Source: VXNJ01 sp965249595 (GTDB lineage: Bacteria; Chloroflexota; UBA11872; VXNJ01). Taken from it: a stretch of 64,000 nucleotides of DNA. Under the pieces are notes generated by a model. The model saw nothing but the letters and a program-made list of their open reading frames with translations. It searched no databases and was not told where the DNA came from. The DNA lies in NCBI GenBank assembly GCA_965249595.1, contig OZ252242.1, forward strand, positions 310,001 to 374,000, written 5' to 3'. Of the stretch, positions 26,889 to 36,598 are shown piece after piece; the stretch's first letter is position 1; each line of letters opens with the position of its first letter. Made by a program: the position numbers and the translations under genes.

Positions 26889-27685
26889 TTATGGCAGCGC
26901 CGCGATCGCCTTCACATTCCAGCCGTCGTCGCCCTGACCGACCAGGAGGCCCTGATTCATCTCCTCGTCGCCCCAGATCACCGTCTGCTCTACCAACACG
27001 CCGGTACCTCCCGCGGCAATGACCTTGATCGCGGAACGGAACGGTGGCCCAGGTTTTTTCCAATCGGTGAAAAATGCCAAAAGCGCTTCGGCATCGGAGG
27101 GCGTTTCAACGCGGCCCGGTCCGGCCACGACGGTCAGCGGGAATTGGAAGCGCTGTGAAATTTCCCCAAGGTTGCCGACAGCCAATGCCGTTATCGCCCT
27201 GCTGGCCGCGGCCAGAGCAGCGGATTCCTGGAGGCTTCGATCCTCGCCGGCAATGAAACTGTCGACGCCGAATCGAGCCTGAATGCCCCAACCGCTCTCG
27301 AGCCGGGTGAGCGTGTAGAGCACCCGATTGGAAACGATCGGCGAATCGTCGGCGCGCAGCCGCGTCCAGCCCCCGGCCAGCAATACCTGGTTTTCGGTCT
27401 CAAAGACGCGGCGGGGTTCGACCCCTGCATGCGCACCCAGCCGGTGGCCTCAAATCGTTGCCAGCCCAATCCTTGGGTTGTCGTGGCGAAGTCGTCGAAG
27501 GTGGGGTAGAGTCGCGCCGAGGTGAGCGGGTGGTGAAAGACGCTACCTGAAGTGCCCCTGGAGCTGGCCGTTGAGACACGGACATGCGGATAGCAATTCG
27601 CTCCGGCCCAACCTGCAGCGTCTTTTGCGTTGAATCGTTCGAAGAATGCCCAGTACGCGGCTTCGGGTGATTCATAGTGGCCCAT
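26889..27685 (-). pseudogene. NTF2-like domain protein broken by a one-base deletion
   Basis: Reading leftward from ATG at 27685, MGHYESPEAAYWAFFERFNAKDA begins an NTF2-like domain and continues to GWVRMQG. The frame then fails. One base further on, the other frame carries on sensibly as VEPRRVFETENQVLLAGGWTRLRADDSPIVSNRVLYTLTR and on to IAALP at 26889, including a second NTF2-like half (AASRAITALAVGNLGEISQRF). Adding one G to the GGGG run (CCCC at 27422-27425 on the plus strand) restores a single ~265-residue protein. It may be a real lesion or a homopolymer error. Function unknown. Confidence 0.7.
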
Positions 27686-27854
27686 GACAAGACCCTTGCT
27701 TGAGGGATTCGTGTTTCCGCGTTAAGTTTGATCTGCGATTGCGGATTGGGCACCGGGAAAATGTTGAGCCGATACTTTAAAAGTTTGCGGACCAATGTCG
27801 CCTGAACCCCTGTTGCGGTTTCCTCGACACGGGCTCCCGGCCAACGCAAAACCG

Positions 27855-30800
27855 ATGAATTTGATTGGCACGAATCTGAAGCTATTGGCAACCGCGGTAT
27901 TCTTCGCGCTGATGCTTGTGGGTCTGATCGCTTGTGATAGCGAACCTTCGCCAACACCGGTGCCCGAACCTACCGCTTCCGCGACTGCCAAAGCCGTAGA
28001 ACCCATCGCGACCACGGTACCGGTAGTCGCCACTTCCGCACCGAGCCCGGATCCCACGGTCGTCGTGACGGCAACGGTGACAGTGGCGCCAACGCCAAAG
28101 CCCACGGTCACGGTCGTGCCAATAATTGCCCCTGACCCGAGCCCGGACCCAACTGTCACAGTGGACCCAACGGTCGTCGTGACGGCAACGGTGACAGTGG
28201 CGCCAACGCCAAAGCCCACGGTCACGGTCGTGCCAATAATTGCCCCTGACCCGAGCCCGGACCCAACTGTCACAGTGGACCCAACGGTCGCCGTGACCGC
28301 AACTGTCACAGTGGAGCCAACGTCGCAGGTGACGGTCACGGTCGTGCCGGGCCCGGAGCAGGCGGTCTCAGTTGCTCCGGTGTCCGAGGCCGGCGAACAA
28401 CTGCCCTTGGACCCAAAGGTGGTTCGCGGCACCCTTTCCAATGGCCTCACCTACTACGTCAGGCACAACGAGGAACCGCGCGACAGGGCCCAGTTGGCAC
28501 TCGTCGTGAGGGCTGGTTCGGTATTGGAGGAGGAGGATCAACGCGGCTTGGCGCACTTCCTTGAACACATGGCATTCAACGGCACCGAGCGCTTCGCCAA
28601 ACAGGAAATCGTTGAATACATCGAGTCCATTGGAAGTACCTTCGGCGCCGATTTGAATGCCTCGACCGGATTCGACAACACCTTGTACTGGCTCGAGATC
28701 CCGACCGATGATCCTGAAATCACGGAGACGGCTTTCCAGATCCTCGGCGACTGGGCTTACGCGATTACCCTAGACCCGGTCGAAGTCGACCTGGAGCGTG
28801 ACGTCGTCTTTGAGGAGTGGCGCCTGGGCCAAGGTTTTGGTTCACGCCTTCAAGACAACCTGCTCACCCTGATTTTTGGTGCCTCGCGCTATGCCGATCG
28901 TGCCCCCATTGGGCTGACCGAGGTGATTAAAAACGCGCCCGTCGAACGCATCCGCGACTTTTACGAGCGGTGGTACAGACCAGACCATATGGCGGTCATC
29001 GCGGTGGGCGATTTCAATACCGATGAGATTGCGGCCAAGGTGAGGGAGCACTTTGCACCTCCACCGGAAGGGCAGGCAACCCAAGCAGGCGCTTCCTCCG
29101 TTTCTCCAATTGAGAAGCCCCGTTATGAAATTCCAAGCCAAGCCAAGCCGCAAATTGAAGTGTTCACCGATCCCGAATCCCCTGGCACGCAATTCATCCT
29201 GGTCCGCAAACTCTCTCCTGATGCCGGTCAGGATTTGGCGAGATTTAGACGCCACGTAGTCGGCAACCTTGCCTTCATGATGTTGAATGCGCGCCTGTTC
29301 GAGCTAGCTCAGTCCGAAGATCCTCCATTTCTCTGGGCGGGGGCGAGGAGCCTTCCGTACGTTGAGACTCTGGACATCCTCACGTTCTCTTCATGGGTGG
29401 AGCAGGACGGTGTCGAACGAGGATTCGCTGCCATGCTGGAGGAATTGCAACGAGTTCATCAACACGGATTTACCGAATCTGAATTGGCTCGTGAAAAGGC
29501 CAATCTGTTCAGCTCCATAGAGAGCGCCTACAAACAGCGGGATCAGATCCCCTCGGGAAGATTGGTCAATTCGTACTTGAACCACTTTGTCAGCGGATCT
29601 CCGGAGCCTGGAATCGAGGCTGAATGGGAACTGTATCAGGAAGTTTTGCCGCAGATCTCGCTGACCGAGTTCAAAGAACTGGCGGACTTTTGGACTCAGC
29701 TTGAAGACACCGCCCTACTGGTTGTTCGACCGGAAGGCAAGGATTCGATCCCAGACAGTGAATTGGCCGCAGCGACACTGGCTCAACTGGAGGGCGCGGC
29801 CGCACTGGAAGTTGGGCCATACGTTGATTCCGTCGACGATGTCCCGCTGCTGGCAACGCTGCCTACCCCGGGAGAAATAACCGAAACGGTGCTGTTAGTC
29901 GACATTGACGCCATCAAATGGACTCTGTCCAACGGAATTACGGTAATCGCCAAGCAGACCGATTTCCGCAATGACGAAGTGATTTTTTCGGCTTACAGTC
30001 CTGGCGGGCACTCACTGGTCTCAGACGAAGACCATGTATCGGCTCTTTACGCTGACGTATTGGTTTCCGGCAGTGGAGTCGGTCTGCACGACAGTGTGGC
30101 TCTGGACAAACTGTTGGCGGGCAAGCGGGCTGCGGTGTCCCCATTCATTGGCGAGCTTAATGAGGGATTCAGAGGAAGCGCCTCACCTGAAGATCTGGAG
30201 ACCTTGTTTCAGTTGATCTCGCTCTATGCCACCGCTCCTCGCCTGGACCCTGTTTACTTCGACCGGTACGTTTCAAGTCTGCAAAGCGTCGCCGAGTCCC
30301 GCGCTGCCGACCCGGACTCTGTTTTCTCCGACGCGGTGACGAGGGTCCTGAGTCAGAACCACCATCGTGCCCGCCCCCTTACCGTCGAACTGCTGGAGGA
30401 ATTGAGCATTGAGCGGGCGGAGGCAGTTTACGCCGATCGATTCGCGGACCTGGGTGACGCCACCTTCGTTTTCGTGGGCGCCTTTGATTGGAACGAACTG
30501 CGCTCGTTGACCACCACCTATCTGGCCAGCCTGCCGAGCACCGGGCGCGCCGAGCAGTGGCGGGACGTCGGAATCGACCCACCCGCGGGTTTGGAGGATC
30601 TCACCGTCCGCAGGGGCTCAGAGCCGCGCAGCCGCACGGCCCTCATATTCGCCGGCGAAGCGGAGTGGACTCGCCAGGAGGCGTTCGCACTCTCAGTGGC
30701 CGGGGAGATGCTCGGAATTCGACTCCGCGAGCGAGTGCGGGAAGAACTGGGTGGGACCTACAGCATCTGGGTAGACGCGGACGGATTCTCGCTACTCCCC

Positions 30801-31151
30801 GACTCCGAATACCAAGTAGTCATCGTTTTCGGAAGTGATCCTGCGCGCGCCGACGAGCTACTCGGCGAGGTGCTCATAGAAGTGGAGTGGCTGCGCGCCG
30901 GCGGCGAACAGGAATATTTGGATACGGTCAAGGAACAGTTGCGCACTTCACGAGTCGAGCAGCTGCGAGACAACGGGTTTTGGCTCGCCCGAATATTACG
31001 GGCCGTTCAAAGGACGGAGCCGTTCTCGGATATGCTCAATTTCGAACAACGGTTGGATGCTTTGAGCCTGGCGGATGTCGAGGCCGTAGCTCTTCTCTTC
31101 CTGCCGGCCGACCGCTACGTGCGGGTGGTTTTGCTCCCTGAAGAGGGTTGA
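27855..31151 (+). CDS. Lipoprotein M16 family zinc peptidase (insulinase/pitrilysin type)
   Basis: About 1,098 residues from ATG 27855, which opens a lipoprotein signal with lipobox LIAC (Cys27). Then comes a Pro/Thr/Val linker with 38-residue repeats (about residues 68-160), and two M16 halves. The first half has the inverted zinc motif HFLEH (His234, Glu237, His238) and the distal Glu in LERDVVFEEWRLGQG. The second half (about 690 onward) is the inactive-type partner and contains RLRERVREELGGTYSIWV, which holds the Arg/Tyr substrate-binding pair. Predicted outward-facing membrane-tethered peptidase that degrades peptides in its chamber. Not obviously in an operon. Confidence 0.9.
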   Translation: MNLIGTNLKLLATAVFFALMLVGLIACDSEPSPTPVPEPTASATAKAVEPIATTVPVVATSAPSPDPTVVVTATVTVAPTPKPTVTVVPIIAPDPSPDPTVTVDPTVVVTATVTVAPTPKPTVTVVPIIAPDPSPDPTVTVDPTVAVTATVTVEPTSQVTVTVVPGPEQAVSVAPVSEAGEQLPLDPKVVRGTLSNGLTYYVRHNEEPRDRAQLALVVRAGSVLEEEDQRGLAHFLEHMAFNGTERFAKQEIVEYIESIGSTFGADLNASTGFDNTLYWLEIPTDDPEITETAFQILGDWAYAITLDPVEVDLERDVVFEEWRLGQGFGSRLQDNLLTLIFGASRYADRAPIGLTEVIKNAPVERIRDFYERWYRPDHMAVIAVGDFNTDEIAAKVREHFAPPPEGQATQAGASSVSPIEKPRYEIPSQAKPQIEVFTDPESPGTQFILVRKLSPDAGQDLARFRRHVVGNLAFMMLNARLFELAQSEDPPFLWAGARSLPYVETLDILTFSSWVEQDGVERGFAAMLEELQRVHQHGFTESELAREKANLFSSIESAYKQRDQIPSGRLVNSYLNHFVSGSPEPGIEAEWELYQEVLPQISLTEFKELADFWTQLEDTALLVVRPEGKDSIPDSELAAATLAQLEGAAALEVGPYVDSVDDVPLLATLPTPGEITETVLLVDIDAIKWTLSNGITVIAKQTDFRNDEVIFSAYSPGGHSLVSDEDHVSALYADVLVSGSGVGLHDSVALDKLLAGKRAAVSPFIGELNEGFRGSASPEDLETLFQLISLYATAPRLDPVYFDRYVSSLQSVAESRAADPDSVFSDAVTRVLSQNHHRARPLTVELLEELSIERAEAVYADRFADLGDATFVFVGAFDWNELRSLTTTYLASLPSTGRAEQWRDVGIDPPAGLEDLTVRRGSEPRSRTALIFAGEAEWTRQEAFALSVAGEMLGIRLRERVREELGGTYSIWVDADGFSLLPDSEYQVVIVFGSDPARADELLGEVLIEVEWLRAGGEQEYLDTVKEQLRTSRVEQLRDNGFWLARILRAVQRTEPFSDMLNFEQRLDALSLADVEAVALLFLPADRYVRVVLLPEEG
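28056..28283 (+). repeat. 114-bp tandem repeats in the linker of the M16 peptidase
   Basis: Two apparently identical 114-bp units start at 28056 and 28170, and a third diverged part begins at 28284. They encode a 38-residue Pro/Thr/Val unit (PTVVVTATVTVAPTPKPTV followed by VPIIAPDPSPDPTVTVD). This is a flexible stalk that lifts the enzyme from the membrane. The near-identity predicts length variation between strains. Confidence 0.9.
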
Positions 31152-31428
31152 CGCCCTCACGATTGCCATGACCGGCCCGCCTGACGCCATCAGGGCCGAT
31201 GACCAGGAATTATTTCTGCCAGATTGGACGGGATAAGAGGGATCGGGCAGCCGATGCCGACGGCTGGGTTGGCCTTGATCCCGGTTCGACATTCCGTCGA
31301 AATCGGAACGCAGCAGACATTCTTGGTCATATGCGTGGAATCTGATCGATCTCCTGCGTTCCCGGATTGACTCGGGGCCATGTGGATTCGCCGCAAGAGT
31401 TGAATCCAAAATCTGGCAGCTGGCTGCT

Positions 31429-32694
31429 ATGGCCAAAGCGAACGGTGATCGGGGGATGGCAACAAGATTTGCATTGGCAAGGGCATTGGGGTCTGCGCTA
31501 CTGCTCGTCTTGACCCTTGGCGGTTGTCAGTTCGAATATGGTCCCGGCGCTGGTGGCCCTTTGAAAATCGGTCTGCTAATGGACTACGCGGGAGCACCCG
31601 ACGTGTCGGCCGACAGGCAGCGTGGCTTTGATCTTGCCATTCGGCATGTGAACGCCGCGGGCGGCGTGCTCGGCCAGCCGGTGGAGTTTTTGACCGCACC
31701 GGCTCCGCGCGACACTCAAATCGGGATTGAGTCGGCCAGAAATCTGATTGACGACGGCGTTCACGCCATTGTTGGGCCATCGTCCAGTGCCGCGTCATTG
31801 CCGATCGCCGTACAGGTAACCGGTCCGACCGGGATCCCGCAGATCAGCCCATCGGCGACGCCCCCGGAGCTAACTGATGCAGTCGACGGAGATTTCTTCT
31901 TCCGAACTACGCTGTCCGATGTTGCCCAAGGACCGGTATTGGCACGCGTGGCCGAGGAGCGCGGTTTCGAAAATCTGGGTCTGATCTACACCAATGACCC
32001 ATATGGTCGCGGGCTGGCGGGTTCGTTTGAATCTGCCTGGAGCGGTCAGATCATCGCAACCGCCGTAAAACCAGGGCAGGGCTCCTACTTGCCGGCGATC
32101 AGGGCAACGGCGAACGGTGGCGCCGTGGCCCTCCTGGTGGTTGTCAGCGGTATGCCCGAGGCGCAAGTAATCGTGATGGAGGCGTTGGACGAGGAATTGT
32201 TCGACCAGTTCATTTTTGGCGACGCCGCCAAGCGACCAAATTTGGCAGGGGCAATAGGGGGCGACAACCTGGGTGGGATGCATGGAACCGCCGGAGCATC
32301 GGGGCCCACCAGTGCCGCCAGTGCAGCATGAGATGCCGAATTTATAGCTGCCTGGGGCATGCCGCCATCATTTACGTACGTCAAAGAGTCCAACGATGCA
32401 GCAATGGCGATCATGCTCGCGGCCGAGGCGGCCGGCAGCGTTGGTGGCCAAGCGATTCGGGACCAGTTGCGGGCCATTGCCACCTCACCGGGGCGGGTCG
32501 TAACCACCAGGCCGCAAGATATCGCAAATGCCCTGCAGGCGCTGCGTGCCGGCGAAGAGATCGACTACCAGGGCGCCGCCTCAACTTTGGATTGGGACAC
32601 CAGTGGCGACCTGCTGCGTGGACATATCGGCGTCTGGCAATTTACCGAGGATGGTGGCATCGCGGAGATCGAAATCGTTTCGGTTGAACTTTGA
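31429..32694 (+). pseudogene. Branched-chain amino acid-type ABC substrate-binding lipoprotein, interrupted by in-frame TGA
   Basis: The start (ATG at 31429 or 31456) gives a lipoprotein signal ending in LTLGGC. Then comes the LivJ/LivK-like fold: LKIGLLMDYAGAPDVSADRQRGFDLAIRHVNAAGGVLGQP, GVHAIVGPSSSAASLPIA, IPQISPSATPPELT and YTNDPYGRGLAGSF. At 32329-32331 a TGA stops the frame after GTAGASGPTSAASAA. The same frame continues without a break as DAEFIAAWGMPPSFTYVKESNDAAMAIMLAAEAA to 32694, which is the expected C-terminal lobe. One base change would restore ~421 residues. No ABC permease or ATPase is adjacent, so it is an orphan. Confidence 0.82.
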
Positions 32695-32874
32695 GCATTT
32701 TCGCGATGGCCAATCAAATCTAAATTCCCGACCATTTATCGATGATTTTTTAAAAACTCTAAACGCTCAGGTTCGGCATCCACATCGGTTACAAAACCGC
32801 AATCGTGCCAACGGAACGGCGAATCTTGTGGAGCTTGATCGATTCACACCTTCTAGTAACTGATCCTAATAGAC

Positions 32875-32896
32875 TTAGTTTTACTGACTAAACTAA
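32875..32896. promoter_or_regulatory. Palindromic operator candidate of the Phd/VapC pair
   Basis: Perfect 7-bp inverted repeat TTAGTTT - 8 bases - AAACTAA, nine bases before the GTG start of the antitoxin at 32906. Phd-type antitoxins repress their own operon through such sites. Confidence 0.55.
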
Positions 32897-32905
32897 CCAA
32901 AAGCG

Positions 32906-33154
32906 GTGATCGTGCGAGTAGTCAATATCCACGAGGCGAAAACGCACCTATCACGTTTGGTGCAGGCAGCTGTTGATGGCGAACCTTTCATCATTGCTCG
33001 ATCTGGTAAGCCGCTAGTGAAAGTGGTCACGCTCGAAGCGCCAGGGCCGGAAAATGCGAGCCGAACCGGATTTCTTCCGGAGATATCAATCCCGCCTGAT
33101 TTCGACCGCATGGCTGCCAACGAGATCGCCGACATGTTCGGTTCGGGTCGGTGA
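32906..33154 (+). CDS. Phd/YefM-type antitoxin
   Basis: 82 residues, GTG start (a second GTG at 32912 gives two residues fewer). VVNIHEAKTHLSRLVQAAVDGEPFIIARSGKPLVKVVTL is the Phd/YefM DNA-binding fold. The C-terminal tail (SIPPDFDRMAANEIADMFGSG) is the toxin-neutralising segment. The stop overlaps the next gene's GTG start (GTGA). Confidence 0.9.
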   Translation: MIVRVVNIHEAKTHLSRLVQAAVDGEPFIIARSGKPLVKVVTLEAPGPENASRTGFLPEISIPPDFDRMAANEIADMFGSGR

Positions 33155-33540
33155 GTCTGCTGCTCGATACCCACGTCTTGCTCTGGGCAGCCGGTGACCC
33201 CGATCGTTTGCCTGCCCGCGAGCGCAGGTTGATAGAAGATATGGGCACGGACCTGTTTTTCAGCGCGGCATCGATTTGGGAAGTTGCCATCAAGAGCGGG
33301 TTGGGACGGCCCGATTTCAAGGTTGATCCTCGACTGTTGCGGAGGGGATTGCTGGAGAACGGCTACGCCGAACTGCCAGTAACCGGAAATCATGCCGCGG
33401 CGGTCAATCTGCTGCCGCCGATCCACCGCGATCCTTTCGACAGGCTCTTGGTGGCCCAAGCTCAGATCGAGGGGTTGGAATTGCTAACTGCCGATGAATT
33501 CGTTGGCCGGTACCCCGGCTCTATCAGGGTGATAAGTTAA
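33151..33540 (+). CDS. PIN-domain toxin (VapC type, Phd-linked)
   Basis: 129 residues, GTG start overlapping the antitoxin stop. LLLDTHVLLWAAGDPDRL is the first motif, FFSAASIWEVAIKSGLGRPDF the conserved Glu region and HRDPFDRLLVAQAQIEGLELLTAD the C-terminal acidic cluster. This PIN subgroup is almost always paired with Phd antitoxins, as here. Predicted RNase. A decayed relative lies at 46590-46974. Confidence 0.9.
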   Translation: MSLLLDTHVLLWAAGDPDRLPARERRLIEDMGTDLFFSAASIWEVAIKSGLGRPDFKVDPRLLRRGLLENGYAELPVTGNHAAAVNLLPPIHRDPFDRLLVAQAQIEGLELLTADEFVGRYPGSIRVIS

Positions 33541-33894
33541 CGAAATCGAATCGCCTTGGTTATCGTCAGGCGAGAACAATGGTTCGAACTTCGGCATCGA
33601 TTGAAACTCCAAGTGTTGCCGCCGCCGGAAACGAAATCTGAAAAATCACATGACAGCACATTGCCTGTAATAGCTGAGCGCCACACTCAATGCTGGGGCT
33701 GGAGATTGCCGAAGTCGAATCTCCCTAGAGGCGCGTTCCATTCAAAAGATGAACGTGAACTACATTGTGATGAGGGATCGAACCCACTGATTTCCTCAAT
33801 TGCTGTCAATCAAAGCCGTCGTCAACCTGATCGGGGACCCTCACCAAGGTGATGACGACTGCTTTCAACCGGCAACGCCCGGACAGGAACAGAT
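33541..33894. other. Intergenic region
   Basis: About 350 bp, no convincing gene. Presumably contains the promoter of the copper amine oxidase. A stretch at 33776-33790 resembles a tRNA T-arm but no full cloverleaf can be made. Confidence 0.4.
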
Positions 33895-35853
33895 ATGGCT
33901 CAGACGGTAGAGAACTTGGCGAATATGTCAACAAGCGCGCCTGCGCCGCATCCGCTTGAACCGCTTTCAATTGACGAGATTCGCACCGCCGTAGAAATCA
34001 TTCGCGCCGATGTTAATTTCTCGCCCTCGGCTCGCTTTGTAAGCCTCGCCCTCAATGAGCCGGCAAAGACAGTGGTTCTTTCCCATCTGTCCGGCGATCG
34101 CGTAGATCGCGAAGCCTTCGCCGTCCTGCTGGACAACGAGTCCGGCCACTGCGTGGAAGTCGTTGCTTCCCTGGCCCGGCAAACCGTTGTTGCCAGAACG
34201 GTCATCAAGGGGGTCCAACCGGCAATCTCACCGGATGAAATCGCCGAGTGCGGGGCTGCTGTAAAGCGATCGCCCGAATTCGTCGAAGCCCTTCGCAAAC
34301 GGGGCGTGATGGACCCCAACCTGGCCATGGTCGACCCCTGGTCGGCCGGCGCTTACGAAACCGATTTGCCCTCTGACGAGGGTCGGCGCCTGGTCCGCGC
34401 ATTGATTTCCGTTCGCTCAGAACCGGGCGACAACGGATACGCCAGGCCGGTGGAGGGCCTACTGGCAATCGTGGATCTCAATCGGATGGAAGTCGTTCGA
34501 ATCGAGGATCACGGGGTCGTTCCGCTGCCGCCGGAATCAGGCAACTGGTCTCGTCGCTACATTGACGAAACGCGCGAGGCTCCCAAATCTTTGGAAATTG
34601 TGCAGGAGGACGGACCGAGCTTTACCGTGGACGGCCATGAAATACGCTGGCAGAATTGGCGATTTCGAATCGGGTTCACGCCGCGCGAAGGCCTTATCCT
34701 TCACACCGTCGGATACGAAGACGAAGGTCAACTGCGTCCGATCATCTACCGTGCTTCTTTATCTGAAATGGTCGTCCCGTACGGCGACCCGAAAGTTACC
34801 AGCTATCGCAAGAACGCGTTCGACATAGGCGAATATGGCATCGGGCAAATTGCCAATTCGCTCAAGCTGGATTGCGACTGCCTGGGCGAAATCCGCTATT
34901 TTGACGCCCACATGGTCGACAGCAAGGGCAACGCGACAACGATCGAAAACGCAGTTTGCCTGCACGAAGAAGACTCCGGGATTCTGTGGAAGCACACTGA
35001 TTTTCGGAACGGCGACGTAGAGGTGAGAAGGTCCCGTCGCTTGGTCGTCTCCTTCATAACAACCGTCGGAATCTACGACTACGGCTTTTATTGGAATTTC
35101 TACCAAGATGGTTCCCTCGAATTTGAGGCCAAGCTAACCGGGATACCCAGCGCCATTGCGCACATGCCGGGATACAAACCGAAGCATGGCACGCTGGTCG
35201 CTCCACAACTGAACGCCTCCTACCACCAGCACATCTTTAACGCTCGGCTGGACATGAATCTGGAGGGCCAGACCAATTCGGTCTACGAAATCAACGTGAA
35301 ACCAACGCCCCTGGGTGATGAAAACCCGCACGGCAACGCATTCGCTGCAGAACACACTTTGCTCAAGCGCGAACAGGGGGCTCAGCGACTCTGCAACATG
35401 CCTTCAAGCCGCTATTGGAAAGTCGTAAACGAATCGGTCCGCAACAGGCTCGATGAGCCCGTCGGCTATCGACTTGTGCCCGGCGAAAACGCCGTACCGT
35501 TCGCCAGTGATGATGCCTCGGTCATCAAACGAGCCGGGTTCTTAAAGAAGCACGTTTGGGTAACCCCCTACCGCGACGACGAAAAATATGCCGCCGGTGA
35601 CTATCCGAACCAACGCGCCACGGGCGACGGGTTGCCGCAGTGGACCAGCGCTGATAGATCAATCCAAGACACCGACCTGGTCGTCTGGTACACCTTCGGC
35701 CATACGCATATTCCTCGGCCCGAGGAATGGCCAGTCATGCCGGTTCACCGGATCGGTTTTATGCTCAAACCGGATGGTTTCTTCCACCGCAATCCGGCTT
35801 TGGACGTCCCGCCATCCGATCGCCACCTAGATGCCGATCATCGCGGTTATTAA
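33895..35853 (+). CDS. Copper-containing primary-amine oxidase
   Basis: 652 residues, normal for this enzyme, which oxidises primary amines to aldehydes with release of ammonia and peroxide. The expected catalytic base is Asp310 (FDIGEYG). Copper ligands are His444 and His446 (YHQHIFNARLDM) and a His in FGHTHIPRPEEWPVMP (His605 by family position). The topaquinone precursor Tyr394 is in TTVGIYDYGFYW. Family consensus there is T/S-x-x-N-Y-D/E; here the Asn is replaced by Ile393. No signal peptide, so probably cytoplasmic. It stands alone between two TA loci. Confidence 0.93.
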   Translation: MAQTVENLANMSTSAPAPHPLEPLSIDEIRTAVEIIRADVNFSPSARFVSLALNEPAKTVVLSHLSGDRVDREAFAVLLDNESGHCVEVVASLARQTVVARTVIKGVQPAISPDEIAECGAAVKRSPEFVEALRKRGVMDPNLAMVDPWSAGAYETDLPSDEGRRLVRALISVRSEPGDNGYARPVEGLLAIVDLNRMEVVRIEDHGVVPLPPESGNWSRRYIDETREAPKSLEIVQEDGPSFTVDGHEIRWQNWRFRIGFTPREGLILHTVGYEDEGQLRPIIYRASLSEMVVPYGDPKVTSYRKNAFDIGEYGIGQIANSLKLDCDCLGEIRYFDAHMVDSKGNATTIENAVCLHEEDSGILWKHTDFRNGDVEVRRSRRLVVSFITTVGIYDYGFYWNFYQDGSLEFEAKLTGIPSAIAHMPGYKPKHGTLVAPQLNASYHQHIFNARLDMNLEGQTNSVYEINVKPTPLGDENPHGNAFAAEHTLLKREQGAQRLCNMPSSRYWKVVNESVRNRLDEPVGYRLVPGENAVPFASDDASVIKRAGFLKKHVWVTPYRDDEKYAAGDYPNQRATGDGLPQWTSADRSIQDTDLVVWYTFGHTHIPRPEEWPVMPVHRIGFMLKPDGFFHRNPALDVPPSDRHLDADHRGY

Positions 35854-36343
35854 GCGCTAAAAGGCTGAATTGAACCGCGCAGATGACTCCGCGTTCACCC
35901 AGCCGAGCCAGCATGTATATATTGCTAAGCCGCACGGCCACCGAGCGCTTGTACCATCACCGTTCCCTTGTACCACCAGTGAATATTTCCGCGGAAGGCC
36001 AACTGCTTAAGTCGCGTAAAAAATTTTGGCGATGCGAGAACAACATCGAAATGCAGTTTCAAGTGGTCAACGACAACAACTATTCTGTCCGGTATCGCGA
36101 CTTTGGATTAGACAACGGAACCGGCCAGAGTAATAGTCGTTTTTCACGGGTACAGGTGATGGTTGCGGAACATAACTGGCTGCTAATTCGCGTGTGATGT
36201 ACAAGAGACCATTCCAAGGCGTAATGGTCGCCCGCCACCGACGATTGAATCTGGCCCCTCCGGTGGCGGCAGCACAAGTGAAACGAATCTACACACGATG
36301 GCAATTATTTTTCGGTCCACCGCTTATATGGTAAATTTTGTAT
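35854..36343. other. Intergenic region
   Basis: About 490 bp with no convincing gene on either strand. An AT-rich section just before 36344 probably holds the promoter of the MazEF-like pair. Confidence 0.4.
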
Positions 36344-36598
36344 ATGAAAGCAATACAAATAACAATTGGCGCCGAGTTGTTAGAACAACTTGACCAGCGC
36401 CCCGAGGTTCGTGAGCGCGGTCGCTCGGCAGTGTTGCGAGAGGCCGCGGCAGCATACATCGCCAGCAAACGAGCAAAGGACATTGCTAACTTTTACAAAA
36501 AGGCCTACACCAAATTCCCACAGACTGCCGAAGAACTCGTTTGGGCTGGCCAAGGCGAGTGGCCGGAGGAGCATCCCAGTGCCCCCGCACCACGGTGA
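36344..36598 (+). CDS. Ribbon-helix-helix antitoxin of a MazEF-like pair
   Basis: 84 residues from ATG 36344 (a TTG two codons upstream is also possible). MKAIQITIGAELLEQLDQRPEVRERGRSAVLREAAAAYIASKRA is a ribbon-helix-helix DNA-binding domain. The C-terminal tail (YTKFPQTAEELVWAGQGEWPEE) is of the type that binds MazF. The end overlaps the toxin start by 20 bp, so translation is coupled. Confidence 0.83.
   Translation: MKAIQITIGAELLEQLDQRPEVRERGRSAVLREAAAAYIASKRAKDIANFYKKAYTKFPQTAEELVWAGQGEWPEEHPSAPAPR

Noticed and set aside
33770..33800. tRNA-like T-arm (GGGTTCGATCCC on the minus strand)
   Set aside because: No matching D-arm, anticodon arm or acceptor stem can be built around it, and no CCA end is present.
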